A DNA stretch of 64,000 nucleotides, from positions 47,506,358 through 47,570,357 of the forward strand of contig OW388300.1 of NCBI GenBank assembly GCA_936450465.1. The letters are read 5' to 3'. A program made the position numbers and the translations under genes. Positions 13,383 to 26,400 of this stretch are shown here, one piece after another. The notes below the pieces were generated by a model. That model was not told the origin of the DNA, searched no databases, and was given only the letters and a program-made list of their open reading frames with translations. The number at the start of each line of letters is the position of its first letter. Position 1 is the first letter of the stretch. Origin of the DNA: Gibbula magus (Eukaryota; Mollusca; Gastropoda; Trochida; Trochidae).

Positions 13383-14190
13383 ATGGTGATGTAGCTGACC
13401 CACTCATTGCCAATTTAAGGTAGACATGCTGATTATACCCACTCATTACCCATTTAAGGTAGACATGCATTGTAATACTATTATAAATATACAACACATG
13501 AAAAGTTTAAGTTGTCAATAACTTCCAATAATACTGAGTGCTTAAAAAATCTTGCAATTTCCTTGAAGCGTAATCTACCTATGTAAATAGTCACTTCGAT
13601 GTCCATGTGCACTGAAATTGTATATACAATATTGTACTTTTGGCCATGAGGCCTTGAATATGAATAAACTTTCTAATTCTAATGTAGACATGCTGATTAT
13701 ACCAACTCATTACCCATTTAAGGTAGACATGCTGATTATACCCACTCGTTACCCATTTGAGGTAGACATGCTGATTATACCCACTCGTTACCCATTTAAG
13801 GTAGACATGCTGATTATACCCACTCGTTACCCATTTAAGGTAGACATGCTGATTATACCCACTCATTACCCATTTAAGGTAGACATGCTGATTATACCCA
13901 CTCGTTACCCATTTAAAGTAGACATGCTGATTATACACATTCGTTACCCATTTAAGGTAGACATGCTGATTATACCCACTCGTTACCCATTTAAGGTAGA
14001 CATGCTGATTTTACCCATTCGTTACCCATTTAAAGTAGACATGGTGATTATACCCACTCGTTACCCATTTAAGGTAGACATGCTGATTTTACCAACTCGT
14101 TACCCATTTAAGGTAGACATGCTGATTATACCCACTCAATGTCCATTTAAAGTAGACATGATGATTGTAGCCACTTATTGCCCATTTGGG
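13383..14190 (+). repeat. 39-bp minisatellite, 13 contiguous units plus upstream outliers
   Basis: From 13684 to 14190 there are 13 copies of a 39-bp unit starting GTAGACATGCTGATTATACC and ending CCATTTAAG, all the same length with scattered substitutions. About two further diverged units sit at 13383-13467, separated by 216 bp of non-repeat sequence. The unit is 13 codons and lacks stops in one frame on each strand, giving ORFs with VDMLIIPTRYPFK on plus and a Tyr/Asn/His-rich repeat on minus. Simultaneous opening of both strands, no start context and no splice sites favour a noncoding minisatellite. Confidence 0.85.
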
Positions 14191-14887
14191 TAAGAAATGC
14201 TGAATGAACGTGTTTAACTGATGATATTAAAATATTATCCACCGCCAGCACGTCATTATAAAGTTATATGTTATCTGAGACCCAATAATGAGTTACACAT
14301 TGGAACAAGTTAAACGTTGCTTGGCATATTGGGAATGAAAAGTCTATCGTTATCCGGGTGGAACAAACAATACAAGAACAACAAGAAACCGGATAAGTTG
14401 CTTTATGATCTTAAAAAAATTATGAAAACCGTAAAACAGAGATGAAATATAAACATAAACATTTTTTGTTATCATTGCAAACCTAAGACAGTCTCATATG
14501 AGTCATACCCAGAAGACGTATTGATTAACACACATGTACATTTACACACATTTACACACAAGTGTGTTAACTTTGAGTGAGCACTTTTTGGTGATCTCAG
14601 TTCATTGTCCTTACATTTTACGCTCACACGTTTATCTACACAAACGTCTACACAGAAATCCTACATAACGCCATAACTGACATTCTACATTTATGTACCA
14701 CTTCCTGAACAATATACGGTATGTTATCATATTTCTTGTTTGAAATGTATGGAAATGTACTAAACAATAGAAATAATAACACAAATCAATGTTGGAACAA
14801 AGGCAATGTTTCGACACCCACTATTTTTACTAGTTGTTTACTCATTATTCTTGGAATGGCTAGGCTCTAGTGATAACATATATTAAT
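14191..14887. other. No feature seen
   Basis: AT-rich sequence with no exon, repeat or RNA that I can support. Confidence 0.4.
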
Positions 14888-16642
14888 TAAGGATTCAGCA
14901 ATTTGCTGAATCCTTATTGTTATTGGCGTGTTTATTTTTATTATTCTTTCACGAATTTTGTGAACAAGATTCAGCCAAAACGGCTGAAGCAAATGCAACC
15001 AAATTTCACATGCTGATAGCCCTTAATGTGGAATAGAGGTGCGAAGCCTTTGGGCCGATTCGCCCGTGTCGTTAAAGGTCCAGTTTGAATCCAAATGTCA
15101 ATTTTTAACATGGGAAAAAAAAATGAAAAATGCACTCAGAGACTCGCAACCTTTTTCAAAAGATGCGCAATGACAATACGAGTAAAACAGTAAATCAGGG
15201 CCGTTTCAAGATAGGTTTCAAAGTAATCGCTCAATGAGCGATTACTTTTAAACCTATCTTGAACGCGATTGCTCAATGTAGCGCTACGTAGCAAGGCGAG
15301 CAAACTTCTATGAATTTGTACTGTATCGTTCAAGAGAGAGTGAGCGCTACATTGAGCGCTACATTGAGCGCTACATTGAGCGACCAATGAGCAATTTAAG
15401 CGCTCGCTGTTATTGAACGGAACCCTGGATGAATTCGCAAGTCACGTGGTTTAGCCGCTATATTGTTTTTTTGCACTTTTGAAAATTTCCCGACCCCATG
15501 CACATTTGACAATCTTCTCCTCTGAAAATATAAACACTAGAGAGCTGCTATTTGCACATAATGTAGCTGAAGCATTACATATATTGACGATATCATCACG
15601 GACTCTAATTCGCAATACATGTTTCACTGTGAGTACTTGAAGTATGGCAATTTTGCAAAAAGTGCAAATTTCAAATCTCAATAGCTCAAACACTATATAA
15701 GATAATTTCACAAAACTTTCACCAAATTGTGGACAACAATATTCCCCATCGATTAGACCTATAGGCATTTCCGGCCGTAATAATAGATTTTTTTGCTATT
15801 TCAAAAAAACTAAAAATGTACTGAAATTTCGCGATTTTGAGGGTGTGCGTCTTTAAAAATCTTCTTCTAAATCCCTGCAACACATACAGCTGTGTATTGT
15901 AGCTCATATGAAAGCTGAATAAATGGTGAAGACAGTGACGAGCCATAATTTTTAATTTCGTTCTACAATTTGAATAATCTTCCCTTGAATATGGTCCTTT
16001 TTTAAATGTTCGTTTTTTGGCTCTATGTTCAAAGGGACATTACTCTGCCATGAATACACTTATCTCCAAACTATGTATAGCCATCTTTTCCTCCCTACCT
16101 GCCCAATATTTCCACTACAGATCATTATCATATAAAAGTTGATAGTTACGGCACAACAGTCAGTTATGGTTACAAATTGAAAAATATGCTGAAATTTCGC
16201 GATTTTGAGGGTGTGCTTCTTTGAAAATCTGCTTCTCACTAACGGCAATATGTACGGACATGTGTGATAGCTCATTTTAAAGCTGAATAAATGGGTAAGA
16301 CAGTGACGAGCCAGAATTTTGAATTTCTGCCCTTGAATATGGTACTTTTTTAAACGCCCGTTTTTTTTTTATCGCTATGTTCAAAGGGACATAACTCTGT
16401 CAAAAATAAATCAATGTCAATGCTATTTATTGCAATTTGGTCCCCGACATTTGCTTAATAATTCAAGTTCAGATTATTATCATGTAAAAGTTTTTAGTTA
16501 CGTCACAAAATGGGTTTTTCTTCATGAGTCTCAATAGCCCTACAGACATGCTAGAGACATGCAACATTCTTTAAAAGATGCACAATAACAATAGAAGGAT
16601 GGGTTCATTCATTACATATAATTTATTAAGCGCTGAATCCTT
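14888..16642. mobile_element. Hairpin-capped repeat element, copy 1
   Basis: The left end is a hairpin with 13-bp perfect arms and a 3-nt loop: 14888-14900 pairs with 14904-14916 (TGCTGAATCCTTA). GCTGAATCCTT, 11 bp of the right arm, reappears at 16632-16642 and may mark the right end, like a target duplication. The hairpin is followed by ATTGTTATTGGCGTG and T/A-rich sequence. The body has internal repeats: GAAATTTCGCGATTTTGAGG near 15827 and 16193, and a segment ending AGCTGAATAAATGG.AAGACA twice. A second element of this type starts at 62559 with the same geometry but a different stem sequence. No transposase is seen; ORFs on the minus strand are short. Confidence 0.6.
15205..15383. repeat. 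Palindrome and GAGCGCTACATT tandem units
   Basis: 15205-15263 is a near-perfect palindrome (AAGATAGGTTT... / ...AAACCTATCTT) centred on CGCTCAATGAGCG. About 80 bp further on, three 12-bp TGAGCGCTACAT units follow at about 15340-15380. Both lie inside the hairpin-capped element. Confidence 0.7.
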
Positions 16643-16649
16643 TTATCGT

Positions 16650-17385
16650 CACTTGTGACTATATTTCTTTTTCTGGTTCCTTACTTTCATACTTACCATA
16701 AGGTTATTAGGATACTTACCATTTAGATTACAGTGTTATATTGTATTACACTATCAGTAATAGTACCATATCGGGATAACATAAACCCTCAGAGTAAGGC
16801 ACCAATCTCCAGCACTGACTGTCCAATGCCGTAAAGTTGTGTGAGTAAGATGATGGGACAGTAGGGATAGTCAGTGCCTGCGATGCTGCTTGACTCTCTC
16901 GGAGCCAAAAAGCTACAATAATATAGATAGATAATTTTCCTTCTGTTCCGTAAATGTCTGTCTATTTACCTTGCTAGTTCGTTATTTTCATGTCTAGATT
17001 TGAGATATCTCCCCAAGAAAAGCATTTCTTAGTTTTTCGAAAGAGATTTACATATTTCATTTTAAACGGTCGAAGTCGTTATCATATGAAAAAATGGTTG
17101 TATGATGTTTTACTGGTGATGGGCGTTTTACTGGTGATCCAGTTTTTGATTTGATATAACTGAAACTAATAAACACAATTCTTCTACAGATGTAGATTTG
17201 TAACAAGTCATTTCAGTGGACTATAATAGTACAATATATGAAACCACGGATAAGGTAACGGCTGTAGCGAGGGAGAAAATCAGGATAAAATAGTCACTCG
17301 TCTTAGGAAGTTTTCGCCTAAAAGGCGGGAAGTTGATATAAACATGTTACTATATCATGTATATCATCCATATGTAATTGTTTCA
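16650..17385. other. Upstream region of the giant secreted-protein gene
   Basis: No coding signal. A TTTCAG at 17382-17387 would be a reasonable acceptor for a short leader (17388-17410) just before the ATG at 17411, implying an upstream noncoding exon that I cannot place. No clear TATA box was identified. Confidence 0.35.
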
Positions 17386-17410
17386 GATAGCATTGTGATA
17401 CCTGAACAAG

Positions 17411-20400
17411 ATGAAAATCTACGTCTCCTTTCTTCTATTTTTGAGTCACACTTTGGGTAAGTACTACTGGCAAACATAGATGCTAAACCTTTAACAGTAG
17501 TTTATAAAAATGTAGAATATTTCTTTTACTGTTTCGAATGATTGTTTAATAATTCACCAACAGTGAAGAAGCATAGTTGATATATAGTTTCATTTTCTGA
17601 AAAAATCGTTATTTATATACACATGTATTTGATTGGGTGTTTATAGCAATGAAAAGAAGGTCTCCGACGTCTCCGGCAACTTAAAACAAAGTTGGTCTCT
17701 TGGATTGTGTCAGTTCTATACACAATAAAATAAGCCCTGTGTTATTTATATTTTTCATTAATGAACTTGTACATAAAATGTACAAAGTATGTAATTATGG
17801 TATATTTGTAAATCAAAGTATTGAAGACATAATGTTTTAATTATTTGCAGTTGATGTTGTTTTATTTTCGTTTTCTATTGTTGTTGTACAACGGCAACTG
17901 GATGTATTATATGAATATTGTTTGAAATGGGGATTAACTGTTAACTTAGACAAATCCAAAATTATTGTTTTCAGAAATGGAGGTATATTAACCAAGCATG
18001 AAAAGTGGACTTATGATAATATAAAACTTGCAACTATTACTTACTACAAGTATCTTGGTATAGTATTTTCATCTAGATTAATATGGACAAAAGCATGTGA
18101 AACTCTAGCTTTGCAAGCCCGTAAAGCATTGGAACCAGTGATCATTTTATTGAATACAAACAAACATATAAACTTCAATACTGCTTGTAAGATATTCGAT
18201 TAAAAAATATCTCCAATTTTAACATATGGTTCGGAAGTATGGAGTGTAAAATACCAAGAAGTAATAGAAAAGGTACAAACAGGCTTTCTAAAACGATTCC
18301 TTGATGTTGGCAAATATGCTGCAAATAAGGCTATTCTTGGGGAAACTGGAAGATATTGTTTGTTTATAAAAACACAGATTAAAGCTACAAAGTACTGGAT
18401 TAAGTTATTAAGAATGGATGTTTCTCGTATTCCAATACATGTGTATGAGATGCTTAAGATACAAGATGAAAATGGTAAAGTTAATTGGGTTTATTACATA
18501 ATTTGGAGTAGGATACTCGGTTCTATCAGTGAAATAAATCCACTATCAAGCTACAGTGGTGATAACCTTTATCACTACTCTACTGAGTGACGATAAACTT
18601 TATCACCACTCGGGTGACGTCATCGGGACAATGTTATGACGTCATATTGTCAGCTTGCGAAGGCTGTTCGTTTGGCGTTGAAATCACTCCAACTGAACGT
18701 AAAACACAGAAATAATGATATAATAAATAGAATATCTGTTTTTCCTTGACAAATACCATGTTTATCTCATCTCGTGAGGTAGAAAAGTTAATATATTTCA
18801 CTCGTGGCTACGCCACTCGTGAAATACCTACTTTTCTACCTCACTCAATGAGATAAACATGGTATTTGTCAAGGAAAGACAGATATCCTCTATTTCTCAT
18901 GTTCGTGAGATGTTATTTATTAATGGATTTAGTTATGTTTGGATTGCACAAGATGTTGGTGATGCCACTGTATTTTTTTATCAACTTTTAAAAGACGTTT
19001 GATTGACATTTATATACAATCATGGAAAGAAAATATTGAATTATCATCATACCTGTCACATTATTCAAATATAAAAGATTTCTTCCAATGCGAAAACTAT
19101 ATTCATGAGCTTAATAATCGTAAATTGGTCAGATCCATGTGTAAATTTCGCATTTCTCTGTATGACTTTAGAGTAAATCATCAGCGTAATAAGAAGTATA
19201 ATGATATTTCTGATACAGATTCAATTTGTTTGCATTGTAATCATAATGTTGTTGAAAATGAATACCATGTATTTTTTATATGTAATAGATATACTCATAT
19301 CCGAAATGAATACCTCATGTCCATCAAACATTACTGTAACGCCAAATTGACATTGCAACTAATATTTAACACGCATGATATAAATATACTTCGATTAACT
19401 TCAATATACCTTTGTAAAATTTTCAATTTAAGATCATTATAATTCAGGTCATGTGACAACTATTTTTCTCTTGTTCAAATACAATTGTACCATGGGCCAT
19501 GTGACATGCACTACTGAATAAACATGATTGATTGATTGATTGACAATAAAATGTCATGTAATGACCATAAATCATCGAATCTAATGTCAAAATCTCCAAA
19601 ACGACAGACATTCTGCAAATGGTGTCAATCTATCTCGGACAGTTGAGACTGTGACAGCTGTGTGTGTGCTTGAATAACCTCCTTTTTGTTAGCACATGAA
19701 CAGTAACTAAGCTCAAACACATCCCTTTTCAATTTAACTTCGGATTTGTGTAGGTAGTCGAGGGAATTGGTGACCATACATTATTTTTAAAGATTATTTA
19801 GATACAGATTATATGATGAGTTATCCCAAAATTGGTAATCATTTATGGATAACAATACTAAATGCCACTTAAATCCATATTATCGATAGAGAATTACTCA
19901 AATATTGATATCGCTCAGTATTTGAAAACAATATATGCCATATTACGGCTGTCAGATGTATGTATTTAATGTCTGTGATGCATACTTTGATGTTGAAATT
20001 AAATACATAGTAACATAGTTAACTGAATTTAATGTTCAACTGTGGTAAACTTTACAACAATCTTAAAGAGTAATAATGTCAATATAATGAAGGATGTTTG
20101 TCTTTTCTCTACCTTATTGAATGAAAAAAACAAACATTGAATGTACTGTCATGACTTTTGGGTCGGAGGCCATTCTTTAATAAATGCATGTCCGTGTGTC
20201 GGAAAAGAAGCGTACGTAAAATAGAAGAGAATAGAGGTTTGAAAACATCGAAGAGGGCCTTGACGAGCAGTTTTGAGGTTTACTTGACAAGAAGGGAACA
20301 TTGATAAAACGTAAAACGTCGAAGTTCAATTAATTAACATATTGACAGGGAGAGGTAGATTGACATTTTTTCTGTATCGTCACAGATCAAGTTGTCATTG

Positions 20401-23400
20401 TTTATTTCAGGAGAATGGTCAGATCTTCATTCTAAAACATATGTTGAAGTAAGCCACGAATATACTGAATCCCAGAGAAAGTGTTCGATATGTAAAAGAG
20501 GTTGCGATAGAATCTATGTGGGAAGAGAATGGGATGTCCTTCATGGTTAGTCAAAGGGAGATCTAAGGACATCTAGGCCAGGCGCCGTCCATTTAATTAC
20601 TACGGTTTTTGATTAATCTATGATTGAGTGTATGGTTGACTGCAATCAAAAATACTAATATCATTCATGTCGAAACTCCAGTCTTTAAAGGTACATATAT
20701 TGTGTTGTTGGGGTCACATATTGCAAACGTTATAAATGTTGTTATTCTATCGAGAAGTACCTACTGTTACCGAAAACTACCATTTTGATGATAGTACACT
20801 CAGCATATTGACGATATGAAGGTAAAAGTAGTGATTTCTGATCGGAAATCGGACAATGAACAGCGTGTGAATGAGTCAAACGTAATTTTTGAATCGTATT
20901 TATAACAGACACAAAGACAAATTTGAGTTGATAATGTTTAATAGGTCACACAACTAGTGTGCATCTGAATGGGACGTGCAGTTTCGGTTTCTGCACATGC
21001 GTAATGATATTACTCAATTTTAATTGGAAACTAGTAGTTCTGATATATTTGGCGATTGGGGATAGATATACAAGCTGGATGAATTAATTTGTATTGTAGA
21101 CAGCATATGTGGTGAGTTGGAACGTATGAAAGCCAAATACAATTTTATGAAACAGAATGGATGCACCTTTAAATATTTCGACAGGACAGTGTTTTCGAAA
21201 CTATGATGGAAGTTTATTTGTTAAATCGCTCTTTATGCTTGCCTACTGGAGATATGTGACGATTCATGATTTTCATGTCATTTAACTGATATTGCTTCAG
21301 GACAAGAAATATGTCCCGAACTGTCTGCACATCCTCAAATCACCACCAGCTACATTCAGATGGTACACGGCATTGCTATACAGAGGGACTGTCCCCCTTC
21401 AACTATATACTACCAAGCGCTTTGTCGATGTGACCGTGAGTATGGTTTAACACAATTTCGAATTAAGACGTGCTTACAAATGTTTAGTGTAAAGAAATAA
21501 TTACACCTTTGAAAACTAAAATTATCCCATGCAATATACATGCATACATCAGGAAAAGTTAATGAAGATCATGTAAGACAGACATTACATAATTAATCAT
21601 ATGTTCAACTGTTGAATCATGTATGAAAGGTATTAGTAAAAAATATAGTTCTTACTTCTTTTCAGATATACAAACGGGGAACGCAGGAGGACATATACAA
21701 GTTCCCCAAGGGCTGACGCCAACAGGACAACATGCCATCCTAGAGACACCTCAGGCAGTTCAAAGTACAGGGAAACAACGTCAGATTGCCATTGTTGTAA
21801 AGCCAAAACAACAAGTGGATGTACCTGTAAGAAAAAAGACTATTTGGATACCCGTCAACAGAAATCCAAAACCTGTATCCTCCAGCAAACACAAACAAAG
21901 CAGAATTGTTGGTAATAGAGGTATTGTCGTCAATAAAAGTAACCATACTGCAACACAAAGGTATAGTGATGCACATCGGGACATTATGAAAATGTTAACC
22001 CAAGGACACGCAAATAAACCGAGTATTTCCCAGCAACAGCCATCGTTTTCTCATATGGTAGGTTCTAACAGGTTTAGGAGTCATACCACACCAACAACCG
22101 CCAGTAGCATCATTATAAGGAGACGGATACCGACCACTCCCCGACCAATTGAAATCCGGGTTAGAATGGGCGTAGAAAGTCCCCTTTGGGGGAAGAGGTC
22201 TACGAATTCTGTTACAACGACTAAACAACCAAACTCATTGTTAAGTTATGTTCGCCCTTATAGCATCACAAGACAGAAAGCAAATGAACGACGAATTTCA
22301 CTAAAGGAAGGAACACAAGCGCCTGTAAACAACTTTGAACATAAACTAACACTGGACCTCATAACATCACAAAACCAAAGAGAAACATATAAGTCGAAAC
22401 CATATACAAACCAAAGAATACCTGAAACGAAAACAAATCAAAATCAGCGACAAACATACGAATGGAAAACAATCCAACGTGACAAAACCACACCGGAACC
22501 AAATATACAACAGGAACAGAAAAGGTCATATGCGCAGATAACACAACCAGATCGAAGAACGCAAGAGGAAATACGACAGGAACTATCTCTTGTACAAGCG
22601 TCTGAAAAGAGGTCTCGTTCAAGACAAACTCGTTTATTCAGTACATACAATTCAGCAACACAAAGGGAGCAAAATATCAAAGATATCATTCGAAATATAA
22701 TTGTCCAAGCGACCCAACCCCCCAAAATGGAAGCGATTCAAACAACTATGAGAAGCCTTCATTCCAGACAGCTTGGTGAATACCAATCTGCGTACCTTTT
22801 GCAACAGCAGGAAGCTCAAACAACACCAGCACCTGTAAAATATGAGCAAACAACCGAACCTCGACAGCGAAAACGATATCGTCAATATGGTGAATATCAA
22901 TCTGCGTACTTTCCGCAACAGAAGGAAGCTCAAACAACTCCGCCCTCTATCATTTATGAGCAGACAACCCAGGCGCAAGAGCTTACACGGTTTCAACAAC
23001 GTGGTGAATATCAATCTCGGTACCTTCCACAACAACAAGAGACTCAAACAACTCAACCACCTGTAATATATGAACAGACAACCCAAGATCGACAACAAAA
23101 ACGATATCGCAAACGTGCTGAATACCAATCTGGGTACCTTCCGCAACAGCAGGAGACTCAAACAACTCAACCACCTGTACTATATGAGCCGATAACCAAG
23201 GCTCAAGAGATTAAACGATATCGTCAACGTGGTGAATATCAATCTGCGTACATTCCACAACAGCAGGAAGCGCAAACAACTCAACCACCTGTAATATACG
23301 AGCCGATAACCCAGGCCCAAGAGATTAAACTATATCGCGAACGTGGTGAATACCAATCTTTGTACATTCCACAACAGCAGGAGACGCAAACAACTCAACC

Positions 23401-26400
23401 ACCTGTACTATATGAGCCGTTAACCAAGGCCAAAGAGGTTAAACGATATCGCCAAATTGGTGAATATCCATCTGCATACCTTCCGCAACAGCAGGAGACT
23501 AAAACAACTCAACCACCTGTAATATATGAGCCGATAACCCAGGCCCAAGAGGTTAAACGATATCGCCAACGTGGTGAATATCAATCTGGGTACCTTCCGC
23601 AACAGCAGGAGACTCAAACAACGCCACCACCTGTAATATATGAGCCGATAACCCAGGCCCAAGAGATTAAACAATATCCTCAACGAGGTGAATATCAATC
23701 TGGGTACCTTCCGCAACAGCAGGAGACTCAAACAACGCCACAACCTGTAATATATGAGCCGATAACCCAGGCCCAAGAGATTAAACAATATCCTCAACGT
23801 GGTGAATATCAATCTGGGTACCTTCCACAACAGCAGGAGAGTCAAACAACTCAACCACCTGTAATATATGAGCCGATAACCCAGGCCAAAGAGATAAAAC
23901 GATATCGCCAACGTGGTGAATATCAATCTGGGTACCTTCCGCAACAACAGGAAACTCAAACAACACCACCACCTGTAATATATGAGCCGATAACCCAGGC
24001 CCAAGAGATTAAACAATATCCTCAACGAGGTGAATATCAATCTGGGTACCTTCCGCAACAGCAGGAGACTCAAACAACTCAACCACCTGTAATATATGAG
24101 CCGATAACCCAGGCCCAAGAGTTTAAACGATCTCGTCAACGTGGTGAATATCAATCTGGGTACCTTCCGCAACAGCAGGAGACTCAAACAACTCAAACAC
24201 CTGTAATATATGAGCCGATAACCCAGGCCCAAGAGATTAAACGATATCGCCAACGTGGTGAATATCAACCTGGGTACCTTCCGCAACAGCAAGAGACTCA
24301 AACAACGCCACCACCTGTAATATATGAGCCGATAACCCAGGCCCAAGAGATTAAACAATATCCTCAACGAGGTGAATATCAATCTGGGTACCTTCCGCAA
24401 CAGCAGGAGAGTCAAACAACTCAACCACCTGTAATATATGAGCCGATAACCCAGGCCCAAGAGATTAAACAATATCCTCAACGAGGTGAATATCAATCTG
24501 GGTACCTTCCGCAACAGCAGGAGACTCAAACAACTCAACCACCTGTAATATATGAGCCGATAACCCAGGCCCAAGAGCTTAAACGATTTAAGCAACGAGG
24601 TGAATATCAATCAGGGTACCTTCCGCAACAGCAGGAGAGTCAAACAACGCCACCACATGTAATATATGAGCCGATAACCCAGGCCCATGAGCTTAAACGA
24701 TTTCAGCAACGAGGTGAATATCAATCAGGGTACCTTCCGCAACAGCAGGAGACTCAAACAACGCCACCACCTGTAATATATGAGCCGATAACCCAGGCCC
24801 AAGAGCTTAAACGATTTAAGCAACGAGGTGAATATCAATCAGGGTACCTTCCGCAACAGCCGGAGACTCAAACAACTCAACCACCTGTAATATATGAGCC
24901 GATAACCCAGGCCCAAGAGCTTAAACGATTTAAGCAACGAGGTGAATATCAATCAGGGTACCTTCCGCAACAGCAGGAGACTCAAACAACGCCACCACCT
25001 GTAATATATGAGTCGATAACCCAGGCCCAAGAGCTTAAACGATTTCAGCAACGAGGTGAATATCAATCAGGGTACCTTCCGCAACAGCAGGAGACTCAAA
25101 CAACTCAACCACCTGTAATATATGAGCCAATAACCCAGGCCCAAGAGCTTAAACGATTTCAGCAACGAGGTGAATATCAATCAGGGTACCTTCCGCAACA
25201 GCAGGAGACTCAAACAACACCACCACCTGTGATATATGAGCCGATAACCCAGGCCCAAGAGCTTAAACGATTTCAGCAACGAGGTGAATATCAATCAGGG
25301 AACCTTCTGCAACAACAGGAGGCTCAAACATCTCGATCACCTGTAATATATGAACAGACAACTCAGGATCGACAGCGAAAACGATATCCTCAACGTGATG
25401 AATATCAATCGGCGTACCTTCCGCAACAGCAGGAAGCACAAACAACTCCGCCCTCTATCATTTATGAGCCGATAACCCAGGCCCAAGAGCTTAAACGATT
25501 TCAACAACGTGGCGAATACCAATCTAGGTACCTCCCGCAACAGCAGACGACTCAAACAACTCATCCACCTGTAATATATGAGCCGATAACCCTGGCCCAA
25601 GAGATTAAACAATATCCTCAACGAGGTGAATATCAATCTGGGTACCTTCCGCAACAGCAGGAGAGTCAAACAACTCAACCACCTGTAATATATGATCCGA
25701 TAACCCTGGCCCAAGAGATTAAACGATATCGCCAACGTGGTGAATATCAGTCTGGGAACCTCGCACAACAGCAAGAGACTCCGACGACGTCACCACCTGT
25801 AATATATGAGTCGATAACCCAGGCACAAGAGCGTACACGATTTCAACAACGTGGTGAATATCAATCTCGGTACCTTCCACAACAACAAGAGACTCAAACA
25901 ACTCAACCACCTGTAATATATGAGCAGACAACCCGAGATCGACAACAAAAACGATATCGCCAAATTGAAGAATACCAATCTGCGTACCTTCTGCAACAGC
26001 AGGAGACTCAAACAACTCAACCACCTGTAATATATGAGCCGATAACCCAGGCCCAAGAGATTAAACGATATCGCCAACGTGAAGAATACCAATCTGGGTA
26101 CCTTCCGCAACAGCAGGAGACTCAAACAACGCCACCACCTGTGATATATGAACAGACAACCAAAGCTCAACGACAAAAAAGATATCGCCAACGTGGTGAA
26201 TACCAATCTGAGTACCTTCTGCAACAGCAGGAGACTCAAACAACGCCACCACCTGTAATTTATGAGCCGATAACCCAGGTCCAAGAGTTTAAACGATATC
26301 GCCAAGGTGGTGAATATCAATCTGGGTACCTCCCACAACAGCAAGAGACTCAAACAACACCACCACCTGTGATATATGAACAGACAACCCAGGCTCAACG

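Noticed and set aside
13684..14190. CRISPR-like array
   Set aside because: The units are contiguous 39-bp repeats without spacers, in a eukaryotic context.
21623..21665. ATG at 21623 as the start of the giant protein
   Set aside because: It lies in intron 3 upstream of the TTTTCAG acceptor; the phase-1 exon chain from 17411 supplies a proper start and signal peptide.
23420..24610. 396-codon minus-strand ORF with Leu/Arg-rich repeats
   Set aside because: It is the antisense of the 114-bp coding repeat; because the unit is a multiple of three with no indels, a stop-free reverse frame persists. It has no start context or splice sites, and the plus frame joins a signal peptide.
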